Shown in pieces: positions 36,331 through 47,831 of a stretch of DNA of 64,000 nucleotides. The stretch's first letter is position 1, and each line of letters begins with the position of its first letter. Source of the DNA: Riptortus pedestris (lineage: Eukaryota; Arthropoda; Insecta; Hemiptera; Alydidae); NCBI GenBank assembly GCA_019009955.1, contig CM032233.1, positions 68,297,001 through 68,361,000 of the forward strand, given 5' to 3'. The notes below the pieces were generated by a model, which was not told the origin of the DNA, searched no databases, and saw only the letters and a list, made by a program, of their open reading frames with translations. The translations under genes and the position numbers were made by a program.

Positions 36331-36860
36331 TTTAAACAGGATTCGTTTTAAATTCATTAGATAATTGGTGATAATAAATCTTCCAAGTTCATATTCATTA
36401 AAATGCATAGAATCTTATATATTAAATTTATATTTTAGAAAATAGGGCAACTTTTTTTCATCAGGTTTTGCAGCATTTTTCGGGTATGGGGTCACAAAAA
36501 TCATTAATGAAAATATAAATGTATAAAACATTTAAATACATTTTTGAGTGTAATATTAAGTGTAATATTTTGATACCATCAGTTCAAAAGTTGAAAAAAC
36601 TTCAGTTTTATATGGTTTTCATTTTCAAATTGTATGTTTTATTCTTCAAAAATATGTTACACTGAATTGGCAAAATGGCCCTGAGGGAATATTATTTTCT
36701 TTAGCAATATGGGAGGGGGGGGGAGTGCTGAAATCAATTAAGACTATTTAAAAGTCTGGGATAAAGAGAAAAATACTCATGTATGCAAACTCAAAACCTA
36801 TAGCCATTGAACTATTGTGAGCAATGAAACAAAAATAATTTTTATTCCGGATGTACATGA
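36331..36860. other. AT-rich DNA, nothing recognised
   Basis: Includes a G run (36713-36723). No ORF or repeat landmarks. Confidence 0.4.
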
Positions 36861-36864
36861 AAAC

Positions 36865-37342
36865 GTCCGTCACGCAGGGGCTGCGTTAACTAAGCAGATT
36901 TCCCTCGTACGCCAAGTATTTGCATTTATATCAAAACTTAAAAGTTCAATGAGAACAATATTTGGTATTTAAGCTTCAAATAAAGTGCTGCATAGCATAA
37001 TAGAATATTGTTAATATGAGATGAGTAGGAGTGGGGATTTTCGGCCTTCAGAAAACTAAAAAATGCAAAAATCTCTGTTAATAATCAAGGTACTGCAAAA
37101 ATGTACATAACAACATTTTAAGAACATTCGATTTGCAATACGATTGGTTCTATAAAAAGTTTCGATCCGACGCATAATAACGGAGATATTAAGAATTTTC
37201 GAAATTATCACCCTCTAAACCTCCCCTACCTCTTGTCCAATTTCAGCCGTTAACAAACTTGATATTTCTTTTTGTATAAAACAATTATATATCAAGTTTG
37301 GTAACGATAAGACAAAAATTGCGAACGCTAGACCGATAACAG

Positions 37343-37412
<70 letters not shown>

Positions 37413-37535
37413 TTTTGAACGGACCTCATTTTCGTCATCTGGGTAGGATCCATGGACATTTGAAGAAAAAATTCGAAGATTGCGTCATGAGTACGACTTC
37501 AATAGCTGATTTCCCTTAAGGAAAATCTGCTAAAA
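36865..37535 (+). mobile_element. HLE repeat, subfamily A, complete
   Basis: Starts GTCCGTCACGCAGGGGCTGC. Contains GAGATGAGTAGGAGTGGGGA, GATCCGACGCATAATAACGG, GAACGCTAGACCGATAACAG and a TA tract at 37347-37409. Ends with a one-base variant palindrome (TTTCCCTTAAGGAAAATC) and TGCTAAAA. The 5' half is shorter than in the 1-kb copies. Confidence 0.85.
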
Positions 37536-38139
37536 AGAGTGAAATAAAAAAAAATTGATAATTTTTTTACGTACAGCTGAAAATTCCCACTCGTTGGGAA
37601 AATCCATTTTTGTATAAATTGTTGAATTATTTTCTTAGAGTGCTTAAGAGGAAAATGATTTAATTACCAATAGTATCTATAGTTTTACACAATATAGAAT
37701 TCTCTAAAATAATAAGTGTTGGAGATGAAGTGAGAAAGGGGAAAATGTTTATTTTGACGTGGGTCTAAATAAAATATTAACATGAAATAATAATCCAAAC
37801 AGTAACGATATCACTAACGTAAAAAATGAGTTAATGTGTATCGTTAAGTAATCAGTGCTCTGCAAATTGAGAAGATAAGAAAGTATAAACAACCTCTGTG
37901 AAGGGCAACCAACCTAGACCAGGAGCCCAAGCTCCTCTAACATTATTCCAGCTAAAATAGGCTAGTCTACGTAAGGCAATGAATATCATATGTCTAATAA
38001 TATCGAATTTCTACTGCCTCTAGCTCTTCCCTTATTATCCAATATATCTGCTTTCTACATCATATCAGCATCATTATTTTCCATAGCCGTATAATTATAA
38101 CCGATCCTAAACATATTTCTGAGTCTTCTATAAATAACA

Positions 38140-38300
38140 TTGAGTTTTAGCATATTTTCCTTAAGGGGAATCAGCTATTGAGGATGTACTTCTTTTGAGG
38201 ATTTTCGAAACATTTCTTTAAATGTCCATTGATCCTATCTAAAGGATGTCGATAATTCAAAATATCATCATTATTATGTGTCAGATCAAAAAATATTTTC
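38140..38300 (-). repeat. HLE 3'-end fragment, minus
   Basis: TTTTAGCATATTTTCCTTAA and AGCTATTGAGGATGTACTTC precede CATTGATCCTATCTAAAGGA. No microsatellite is present. A near-identical arrangement occurs at 38890, with the other dispersed repeat lying between. Confidence 0.65.
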
Positions 38301-38760
38301 AGAACCTATTACTCACGGCTGGTGAAATTCAAGATTTAGTAAATGGGAACGTTAAGATTTTGGGAGCTCCTCCAGCCAAATGGGGCCCCAACTATTCAAA
38401 AAGTTGATTAGCTCTAATTATAACAATTGACCATACTGTGTAATTTGAGATATTTGTTTATTTTTTATCTATTATATTTTAATTTTTGAGCAAATTGGGA
38501 CCCCAAACACAATTATCTGCCCACAATACGGGACCTGTGCTACCTTTATATTTGCTACTGAACAACGAGAAACCAATGTCAATAACGAAGTTTCTTTAGA
38601 ATGAAATTGATTTGTAGTAATGTATTGCTTTTAGTTTTGAACTTTTATTAACGAAACTAGGTATTTAAGCTTCTTGTAAAGTAACTAAAATATATGTAGT
38701 TTGTAGTCGTAGGGATAAACTGAATTTTCTAAACATATCTCCTATATTCCAAATAGAAGA
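38300..38760. repeat. Dispersed repeat, copy 2 (partner 32460-33000)
   Basis: Carries TTTTTTATCTATTATATTTT, GGGACCCCAAACACAATTAT, TGAACAACGAGAAACCAATG and AACGAAACTAGGTATTTAAGC in the same order as the partner. Confidence 0.65.
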
Positions 38761-38885
38761 AAGGAGTTTAAAAATTATTCAAGATCTTCCATTATTGTCC
38801 GATATATCTACATTTCGAATTATTATTTTGCATAGCCATACCTACAATACTTGCAGACCCAAAGTACAGTCTCCTAAAATTAAGT

Positions 38886-39408
38886 GGAGTTTTAGCAGAT
38901 TTTCCTTGAGGGAAATCAGTTATTGAGGATGAATGCATGGCACGATTATCGAAAATTTCTTAAAATTTCCATTGATCTTACCTAGAGGGTGGCGATAATC
39001 CAAAATATCTTCGTTATTATGCGTCAGATCAAAAGATATTATATAGCCAATCTTCTTGAAAATATAATTTCCAATAACTCTATTTGTATACACATTCTCA
39101 TATCTGGAAATTAAGCGAGTTATTTTGTATTTCTTTTTTCGACCTTAAGATAACCCCGCTTCTACACATCCCTCGAGTTATTCAATTCTTTTTTTGTTTT
39201 CCTTTCAGCGTTCAATAAACCCCCACTTCTAGTAGTCCAATTTTCACTTGGAGTCACCAAGCCACTAAACAACTCATTTCCAACATTTATTCCAATTATT
39301 GTTTACATTGGCTTCTTACTACGGGGAAGAGAATCGGCGAGATCAACTTCAAGACATTCTAATACGTGGGAAATCTGCTTAGTTGACGCGCTCTTACGTA
39401 ACGGACGT
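38886..39408 (-). mobile_element. HLE repeat, subfamily B, complete, minus, without TA tract
   Basis: Begins TTTTAGCAGATTTTCCTTGA. Contains CTTCGTTATTATGCGTCAGATC, CAATAAACCCCCACTTCTAG, and TTACTACGGGGAAGAGAATC with GGCGAGATC. Ends ACGTGGGAAATCTGCTTAGT and CTTACGTAACGGAC. The microsatellite site is simply missing. Confidence 0.7.
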
Positions 39409-39656
39409 ATTAGCATACTTCTACTCATAGTGAAAAAACCGTTTCGTCAGATCAGTGTTGGGAATAGAAATGTTTCATATGTTATATGAAGAATCGGTAC
39501 CATCAGCACTTCATGCTAATTTCTTATTTATTTCATTCCTAAAGAAACTCTTCACAGAGGGTATACTTTCATCCATGTTACCATTCTTTATCAGTATTTA
39601 ATGGACATAAGACTAATATTATGATTGTTCTAATTTTGTGTGTAAAAGTGTGTGTT

Positions 39657-39658
<2 letters not shown>

Positions 39659-39711
<53 letters not shown>
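39659..39711. repeat. TA microsatellite
   Basis: About 53 bp of pure TA, followed by ATACTATTCTGATATTTC. The same junction recurs after the TA tract at 39989-40037. Confidence 0.95.
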
Positions 39712-39713
<2 letters not shown>

Positions 39714-39714
39714 C

Positions 39715-39986
39715 TATTCTGATATTTCTATTCAGTAGTCTACTCATAGACTATTTTACCCCGAAACTCTTTCTGACGTCCGATTTCTAAGCGAACTCCC
39801 CCATTAGTAATGGTCAAGTATAAATATCACTATATCTATTCTTCTTACATATTGTATAATGGTACGTTGCATTGAATTATATTTCTTAATTCCACTCTGG
39901 AATTCTCATGAACCAAAGAAGATCGATGGACCAAAGAACCGAATGTCTAGAATCAAAATATTGTAATATTTTAACCAAAACAAGTG

Positions 39987-39988
<2 letters not shown>
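39715..39988. repeat. Long inverted repeat, left arm (partner 41612-41880)
   Basis: Reverse complement of the right arm with few mismatches. For example, GAAACTCTTTCTGACGTCCG here matches CGGACGTCAGGAAGAGTTTC there, and CATTCGGTTCTTTGG on the right matches CCAAAGAACCGAATG here. This arm carries a single unit of the 24-bp minisatellite (GTAGTCTACTCATAGACTAT). Confidence 0.85.

Positions 39989-40037
<49 letters not shown>
39989..40037. repeat. TA microsatellite
   Basis: About 49 bp of pure AT repeat at the inner edge of the left inverted arm, followed by TACTATTCTGATATTTCAC, a short duplication of the word after the TA tract at 39659. Confidence 0.95.
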
Positions 40038-40038
<1 letters not shown>

Positions 40039-40039
40039 C

Positions 40040-40865
40040 TATTCTGATATTTCACTTTGACCAAATGGGTCAAAACTCCGGGTCACACTGATGTTTTGTT
40101 AATAACAAATTACAACAATATAATATAACAGCAACTGTTGTTTCTTTACTAATTTCATTCATCCCCTAATTGTTTCCATGCCCCATCTCATTTTCATTAA
40201 AACTCATCAAAGTGATAAAAACTTTTGATTTCCTATCACAGTCAATAATATAATACAAACATATTGGTTGTTATATCACAGGAGGTCTAAGTGTTTAAAC
40301 GTTGAATGAAAAGGAGCATTGTCGTCCCAGTTGGCTAAAGCGAAGTCTATACGTGCATACATGCATTCTCACGTTGAAGTTTTAATGAGACATAATATTT
40401 TATTTTGATCAAAGTAATAAAAAAGACAGATTCCGTTTTAAGGGGAAACCACCGGAAAATTTGGTTGGGATGTAGAATTTATATTCCATTCGTCTCGAGA
40501 TATAACAAAAATAGCAGGAGTACTTTCTGCTTGTGCACTAAAGTTCATAATCCCGCCTCCCGGGGGCTGTTTATTGTAATATATTTTCCACGAGCAATTT
40601 TATTATAGACATTTGTAATATATTTCAACTTGTTTATCATGAGTGTGTGACTATAACTTTTCAAAACTAATAAAAAGAACGTTATTCTAGAGCAAAATAA
40701 ATCGGATTTATGAGTAATAGTAGGGGCGCCATACTATTAAAAACTTTATTGTTTCCAATGAAATGCAGACGTGTCCACCCTTCTCACCAGCGTTTTCAAT
40801 TTTAATCTGACTGTGTTTTGCTCGTTGCTTTATTATATAATGGACTGGAGGTGAATAACAAAGAA
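40040..40865. other. Unassigned DNA inside the inverted repeat
   Basis: A 67-codon + frame (40405-40608) has no motif. No transposase is visible between the inverted arms. Confidence 0.4.
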
Positions 40866-40869
40866 AAAA

Positions 40870-41400
40870 GTCCGTCACGCAGGGGCTGAGTAAACTAAGC
40901 AGATTTCCCACATGCTGGTATAACATACTTGTGATCTCATCTCACCACATATTCTCTATTTATATGTAAAAAATCCCACTACTATTAATGCGATTTTCAT
41001 TTAAAGCACCACTTATTATCTATTTCTATGTAAAAAAACCGATGAGTAAAAGGGCCATTGGGGGGGGGGGGTTACTGAAGGCTCCCTGAAAACAAGAAAG
41101 TATTCACTTAATATTTGAGTTACGAAAACACGTATAGAACAACAATTGTAGAGTATCAATAGCTTAGCTTAACAAAATTGGTTGTATAACATTTTGCGAT
41201 ACGACTCATAATAACGGAGATATTTTGAATTTTCAAAATTACCCGTCTAATGCCCCGCCCTATTCCACCACCGATTTCAGCCGTTAATTAATATGATCTA
41301 TAGTGTGGAATGAAATAGTTAAATTCCAGTATAGAAGAAATAAATATTTTCGATTCACGACCGCAAAATCTCAATTCATGTCATCACACTACGTATTTGC
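40870..41400 (+). mobile_element. HLE repeat, subfamily B, 5' part
   Basis: Starts GTCCGTCACGCAGGGGCTGA, ACTAAGCAGATTTCCCACAT and TGATCTCATCTCACCACATA. Continues with a G run (41059-41068), GAGTTACGAAAAC, CGACTCATAATAACGGAGAT and a C-rich block near 41250. No microsatellite or 3' palindrome. Confidence 0.7.
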
Positions 41401-41611
41401 GTGAATCTCACACAATAAACATTCAATGAAACTGAATAATAATGTGTGTTATATAATGTTCTTAGGATTGAGAATAGGAATACTATGGATCTAAGTAAAC
41501 ATTTAACTGGAATTATTAAATTTTAAGATGACGATCGAAATACACATATTAAAGCACATATCCGTCAATATTTGTAGAAAACATTAAACGAATAACCTTC
41601 GTTTATATTTT

Positions 41612-41880
41612 TCACTTGTTTTGATTAAAATATTACAATTTTTGATTCTAGACATTCGGTTCTTTGGTTCATCGAACTTCTTTGGTACATGAGAATTCCA
41701 GAGTGGAATTAAGAAATATAATTCAATGCAACGTACCATTATACAATATGTAAGAAGAATAGATATAGTGATATTTATACTTTACCATTACTAATGGGGG
41801 AGTTCGCTTAGAAATCGGACGTCAGGAAGAGTTTCGGGGTAAAATAGTCTAGGAGTAGACTACTGAAATATTCTATTGGT
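41612..41880. repeat. Long inverted repeat, right arm
   Basis: Partner of 39715-39988. The arm runs directly into the 24-bp minisatellite, which expanded only on this side. Confidence 0.85.
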
Positions 41881-42755
41881 AGAATACTGCAATAAGCTAT
41901 GGGTAGATTACTGTAATATTCTAAGGTTAGACTACTGCAATAGTCAATGGGTAGACTACTGCAATAGTCAATGGGTAGACTACTGCAATAGTCTTTGGGT
42001 AGACTACTTCAAGAGTCTATTGGTAAACTACTGCAATAGGCTATGGGTAGACTACTTCAAGAGTCTAAGGGTAGACTACTTCAAGAGTCTAAGGGTAGAC
42101 TACTGCAATAGTCTAAGGGTAGACTACTGCAATAGGCTAAGGGTAGACTACTGCAATAGGCTAAGGGTAGACTACTGCAATAGGCTAAGGGTAGACTACT
42201 GCAATAGTCTAAGGGTAGACTACTGCAATAGGCTAAGGGTAGACTACTGCAATAGGCTTTGGGTAGACCACTGCAATAGTCTATGGATAGGCGACTTCAA
42301 TAGTCTATGGGTAGACTCCTGCAATAGTCTATGAGTAGACTACTGCAATAGGCTAAGGGTAGACTACTGAAATATTCTAAGGTTAAACTACTGCAATAGT
42401 CTATGGATAGACTATTGCAGTAGTCTTTGGGTAGACTACTTCAAGAGTCAATTGGTAGACTACTGCAATAGTATATGGATAGACTATTGCAGTAGTCTTT
42501 GGGTACACTACTTCAAGAGTCAATTGGTAGACTACTGCAATAGGCTATGGGTAGACTACTGCAATAGGCTTTGGGTAGACTACTGCAATAGGGTATATAG
42601 GTAAACTATTGCAGTAGTCTTTGGGTAGACTACTTCAAGAGTCTATTGGTAGACTTCTGCAATAGGCTTTGGGTACACTACTGCAATAGTCTATGGATAG
42701 GCGACTGCAATAGTCTATGAGTAGACAACTGCAATAGTCTATTGACCGACTACTA
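41848..42755. repeat. 24-bp minisatellite, about 37 units
   Basis: The unit is close to GGGTAGACTACTGCAATAGTCTAA. Variants include TTCAAGAGTC for TGCAATAGTC, GGC for GTC and TGG for AGG. Each unit contains the inverted pair TAGACT...AGTCTA around an 8-base loop, so single strands could form serial hairpins. Because 24 is divisible by 3, one + frame stays open for 152 codons (VDYCNSLR repeated). This is a by-product, not evidence for a protein. Confidence 0.97.
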
Positions 42756-42854
42756 ACCAAGACGAGATTCGTTACTTTTCAAACAAGGAGCAGTTGCATG
42801 TCTTTCAATGTTTTTTCACGACCTTCTTCAGCATTTGACTGCTTTCTTTTCACA

Positions 42855-43025
42855 ATCGGTTACGTATTATCCAAGAGCTTTCAAATACTCTGGAACTTAT
42901 AAATCGATATTTCTCGGCTGGATTATGTAATGATCGCCAATTCTTTTGAGTGCCCTCATCTTTAAATGCTTTCCAGTATGCATTAAAAAGACCTACATCG
43001 CCAACGTTCCATTCTGAATAAATCA
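42855..43025 (-). pseudogene. Possible DEAH-box helicase C-terminal fragment
   Basis: The minus-strand frame reads MIYSEWNVGDVGLFNAYWKA then FKDEGTQKNW and, further on, KYRFISSRVFESSWIIRNRL. This recalls the GDHLTLLNVYHAFK...W...NYRS...VRQQL pattern after the helicase core of DHX15-like DEAH proteins. Spacing is not exact, the upstream frame has a stop, and no splice sites bracket it, so a decayed gene or retrocopy fragment is the best reading. It could also be coincidence. Confidence 0.3.
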
Positions 43026-43029
43026 TCTA

Positions 43030-44560
43030 TCTGAAGTATCTGAAGAGTTTCTTTTGCAAAACTCCTGATTATTTTATTAACTTTATTCAAGAGCAAATAC
43101 ATAACATCTCTTATGGGTGTAAATCGTAATACACGTAATATGCATATGAATGTAATCATAGTAATGGGTTAGGATGTAAATATATATTGATTCCAAACAT
43201 TTTTTTTCCTGCTTCAGTTGAGTAGTGTTTGATAAATTATTTATTTTTCCAATTAACCATTTTATTAATCTGTCTGTATCGAACCACTTTTTCTTTTTGA
43301 ATGTGACACCAAGAAAATGTTTCCTCCCCCAAATAGTCAGTGAATAGTAAACATTTTATTAAGGGGCTCAATTATTCTCAGATAGCAACCCAGAAGAATG
43401 TGAACAGTAGTTACTAAAATTTAGAATATTTTCCGATAGCTTCATTACTAACTTATTTTCTATTGTCAAATAAGATTATGGTTCAATAACAAGAGATCCT
43501 GTTGTAAGAATGTACTTCTTGTAATTTAACTAGTATAATCAGTATTGATAAACTAAACTAGAATACTAAATTAAATAAACTGAAGAATAGATTAATCTAA
43601 ACTAGGTAGTAGTTTATACTCAGAAATATGTTAGGCGATGATTTAAATAAGCTATTATCGAAAAACCAAGAACATTTTTTTTTTATACTATACACAATTT
43701 GTTCAATGCTGAGCTGTTCCTCCAAGAAACCAATCTTAAAATAAAATCTAATGTATCTAAGGTTTATATAACTACCCAAATAATAATAGAACTTAACAAT
43801 TTTATGTGGTGTCCTGTAATATAGAATGTATGAAGCAATGTACAACTGTCAATAAAACGTTCACCCCCTAAGTTATTTTATCATCATACTTCATTGCTAA
43901 TTTGTATCCAAATATACACGAATTATATTCCTTATGTAATAATAAAAATAGGCGTAGATCCTTAAACTAAATGTAGCTTGGGAAGAAAAAGCACTGATTA
44001 ATAGAGTTGGATTGTTTCCAGCTTGGGACTACCTTTGAATATAAATCGAAAAGGTAGTACCTCCGTTGCGAAATTATTTACGATTCACAGTAGCCGTGGA
44101 TCTTCTTCACTCTTCACCTGAAGGTAAAGATTTCAACTTCCTCAATTTTTGTGATACGCTGTTTTGAAATATTTTAGCAAATTTCCTCTATGAAATGTTT
44201 CCGATGTTCATATATGTTTATTATTTTCTTGAGTAAATGGCAATTGTTTAGAGTTGTCCGTAAGGCTAACCATTCTGGATCATATTTTACTTTTAATTAT
44301 GACGATCTGTTTTTTAGCAGCTATAGTTACACAAGAAATAGTAGTTTCTTACTGTGTTTTATATATGTAACAGACCTTATATAACAATGACTTCTAATCA
44401 CTTATAATAATTTGTTCAATTAAGTTTACTGATGGACATAGGACACAAATTAATGCTATGTATGGATGTAGAGTATATAAAAAACTACATTTTAATTGCA
44501 ATTTAAATTGTGATGGTATATTTACACATTTGTGTTTAACATTCGAGAGGTTTATAATGC
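43030..44560. other. AT-rich DNA, nothing recognised
   Basis: Frames at 43597-43845 (-) and 44190-44384 (+) are AT-driven (Y, I, F, K rich), with no motif. Confidence 0.45.
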
Positions 44561-44612
44561 CTTGAAAAGGAGCTGTGGGGCACGAAACGCGTTTGGATTG
44601 AAAAAAAAAAAA
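44561..44612 (+). repeat. Possible Penelope-type element tail, weak
   Basis: CCTTGAAAAGGAGCTGTGGG and GCACGAAACGCGTTTGG followed by an A run resemble the CTGA...GAAACGCG words that end Penelope-like elements. The hammerhead core CTGANGA is not intact here. Confidence 0.25.
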
Positions 44613-44672
44613 TTAAATAAGTAACAATTACACCTTGGAGAATTTATTTATTTCACACAAAATGTCTAACCT

Positions 44673-44866
<194 letters not shown>

Positions 44867-45599
44867 GAAGAGAGTACCAACGGACACTCAAACACATACA
44901 CACAAACGCGCGCGCGTACGAATTTCAATGTATAGCTTAGGTATTACCATGTGACATCATAAAGCTTGTTGATATAGATAAATTATGAACAGTCTGTTCT
45001 TCAAACATACACGACGGTTTTAAAGGCGAATAAAATATTATAAGTTTTTTAAATATTAAGAAGACAAGTTTCTTTTTAACCAGGTCACGTACCAGAATAA
45101 ATTAACAATCATAAAATATCGAAAACCTCATTTATATATATATAAATATATATATATATCAATGTCTAGGAAACATGAAATTTCCTCAAGTTATTCTCCG
45201 ATTAAATACACGTTGACTAATACAGAACATACAATGAAACAAAATTTGCGAATTGAAAACCCATTTTTGGTATTGCTCATTTCAAGGGTTGACCAAAATA
45301 CACGGAACAGCTTCACAGTGGGGCTGCGTTGAGTAGGAAGTGGGCTGAGACCTCTTCTCTAATCACCTTAAACAATATAGGCCTGTAAGTAGCTCTAATC
45401 TCAAAAGCCTGCGGTCGCTCGATAGCTATCAATTTTCTCCTTCATTGAATATCAGATTTATACAATACATTGTCCATAGCAGTGGATTTTCTATGATAAT
45501 GTTACGTGGCTGGGCAAGTATTTATTACTCGATACGAGGGTCATTTGCTCAATTTTATCTAAAATAAATTGTTTTTATTTCCTTGAAATGCTAATATAG

Positions 45600-45910
45600 C
45601 ATAATATTAAACGTCAAATATTTTTGTTCTATATAAAAAATGATCTAATATAATGACAATTAATTTCATTACATATTATTAAATAGCACGTATACATTCG
45701 TTATAAAATTAGCACAATTTCCGTGGATACATTTTATAAAATCTGTCAATTTAATAATTATATATAATAATTAAATTTATTTAACAATCTTAATACCACC
45801 CTAAATATATAACATAAATTGATGTTTTAAACTTATTGACCTGCTTTGTTAAATATTTATTAAATGCTTTGTCTTAAATATATTAATGAATGACATCCTT
45901 TACATGCTAT
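45600..45910 (+). repeat. AT-rich dispersed repeat, copy 2
   Basis: Matches 33965-34260 (CGTCAAATATTT, ATTCGTTATAAAATTA, AACAATCTTAATACCACCC and TAAATATATAACATAA). It overlaps the left arm of the foldback at 45836. Confidence 0.65.
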
Positions 45911-46276
45911 AGAATCTATCTTGTTAATCTATTGTTGTTCTATACATTTTTTCGTAACTCAATATTTAAATAGAAAACGTTCTAATTAGAACGTTAATTG
46001 TTCAACTGGATTAGCTCTAAAACATTTGTTTATCCGACTCATAAACAACTGAGATACTTCAAAGTTTCGACTTCCTGCGCTTCCTGAATTAATCTACGAG
46101 CGAAAATGACCTATAGGGCTGTGTAAAACAGTTAAATATTGAGTTACGATAAAAAATGTGAAAAAACAACAATAGATTAACAAGATAGATTCTATAACAT
46201 GTAAAGGATGTCATCCTTTAATATATTTAAGACAAGGCATTTAATAAATATTTAACAAAGCATGTCTATAAGTTTA
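45836..46276. repeat. Foldback: two 140-bp inverted arms with 157-bp spacer
   Basis: The left arm 45836-45974 (TGCTTTGTTAAATATTTATT, GACATCCTTTACATGC, AGAATCTATCTTGTTAATCT) is matched in reverse by 46132-46276 (AGATTAACAAGATAGATTCT, GTAAAGGATGTCATCC, AATAAATATTTAACAAAGCA). The arms differ at only a few sites. The spacer is HLE-like sequence (CGACTCATAAACAACTGAGA). Confidence 0.85.
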
Positions 46277-46299
46277 AAACGTCAAACAACGTATAGAAC

Positions 46300-46555
46300 A
46301 AAAATATATGCCGTTTACTATTATGTTATATGTCTGTTCAATAAATTTTTTTTCGTAACTTGATTGTTAAGGCCGTTATTTGTTCCGTTTTGTGTTCAGT
46401 CTTCCATAAACTCCCACTCCTGCTCAACCGATTCTTACTTTAGGTTACTGTGTCACAAAACATCTTAAGAATAAACGGTGAGATGAGAACACCAGTTACA
46501 CATTCCTGCTTGTGGGAAATCTTAATTTACACAGGCAATGCGCGATGGACTTTAT
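46300..46555 (-). repeat. HLE subfamily B 5' half, minus
   Basis: AAACTCCCACTCCTGCTCAA, TTACTTTAGGTTACTGTGTC and ACGGTGAGATGAGAAC precede the reversed 5' end (TTGTGGGAAATCTTAATTTA, GCAATGCGCGATGGAC). The short + ORF starting at 46512 begins in this end and has no motif. Confidence 0.6.
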
Positions 46556-46740
46556 TAAAGGTAGTCGAGCATTTAAGAAGCATTTAGAGGTTAACGGGGG
46601 TTGGTTTATTATCGTGAGGGTGGCTTGGTTGGAGCCCCTGCCCGGTGTAATGCAACCAAGAAATATTCTATACTTTCAATCCATTACCAAATACATTTCA
46701 ACGGGGAGAATTATTTTCATAAAAACGAACACATTTTATA

Positions 46741-47666
46741 TTAACCTTTAAACAACAAGGCTGTGTCATATGTGACACCTATGCCATAAGTTGTTCACTC
46801 ATGAGCTTTTAAAAAACAAGACTGGTGTGCTTAATACCCCCCTATTCAATAGTCAACTACATGCCAAGGTCATTGCAAGCTCTGTCCTCCGCCATTTTTC
46901 GAACTTTTTGGGAGTGTTTGTGCCGGTAGATGTCGTTTTTGATACAGCCTTGTTGTTTAAGTTCCCTTTTGTAAATTTTCTATGGCACTGAATTCGCTAT
47001 TTATCACTTAAGATGAGATTAGAAATGCACTTTTAAGACAAATGGAAGTAAGTGACTGTAATTTATAAATAATAAAAAACATAGAAGAGGTACTAAATGC
47101 CAAAGAAGTATTTCCGGTGAACACATAGTATACTATGGTCTCCCTGAATGTTTTATCTATAACGAATCGTCAAGTGAATAGTTTCATGTTTTTTTTGTTT
47201 TGTTTTTTGTATTATTTCCTTATTAATGAGTGTCCTTTGATTTGTTTTTGTACTGTATAGGTTTATATTTGTATATATTTTTTTATGCTTAGGTATATTT
47301 TTGTATAATAGTAATAAGCTACTAATATATGCTTCTTTTCTTATTTATTTCTTAAGTAATGGTTTTACATAGTATGTTATAAATATAATAAATTACATAA
47401 TATATTATTATACTATAAATATATTTTTTGCATATTTTTATTTAATATTTCATTTTAAGCTCTCATTGGTGACGAGGGGGGGAGGGTACTCACAAGCACA
47501 CGCACACACTACCACACTATTCTTCTTAACGTTTCTAAATGCTATTTTGAGACAAGAAGAGTGATTCTGAATAAAATGGATAATATGCATATGGCAGGTA
47601 GGTGTCATGTATGACACCTACTTGTCAAATTTGTTCTGGGCCACAGCCTTGTCTTTTAAAGGTTAA
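46741..47666. mobile_element. piggyBac-like non-autonomous element, 918 bp, TTAA-flanked
   Basis: TTAA at 46741-46744 is followed by CCTTTAAACAACAAGGCTGT. The right end is ACAGCCTTGTCTTTTAAAGG followed by TTAA at 47663-47666. The ends are imperfect inverted repeats of about 22 bp. TTAA target duplication plus a CCTTT terminus is the piggyBac hallmark. Inside each end lies a GTGTCA-type palindrome: GTCATATGTGACACCTA on the left, GTAGGTGTCATGTATGACACCTAC on the right. No transposase motif is found, so it is non-autonomous. It lies in the presumed first intron, 166 bp upstream of the coding exon at 47832. Confidence 0.75.
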
Positions 47667-47831
47667 ATACTAACCTTAAGTAAATCCGGAACATAACCAG
47701 CGAAACTTTGGCGTACTACTTGATAGTACCATGACAACCCGATTACCTTCATGGATATGATAATATAAGTCAGAGTATCAACAACTGCGTGAGCCTTTTA
47801 ATGTGTTTGATTTTCTTTTCTTTGCTTTTAG

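Noticed and set aside
41876..42334. 152-codon ORF of repeated VDYCNSLR units, a possible repetitive protein
   Set aside because: The minisatellite period is 24 bp, so an open frame is automatic. There is no start context, signal peptide or splice site. The frame breaks where unit length changes, and its start comes from the microvariant units.
41848..42755. CRISPR-like array (regular 24-bp repeats)
   Set aside because: Units are contiguous without spacers, and the surrounding DNA is eukaryotic.
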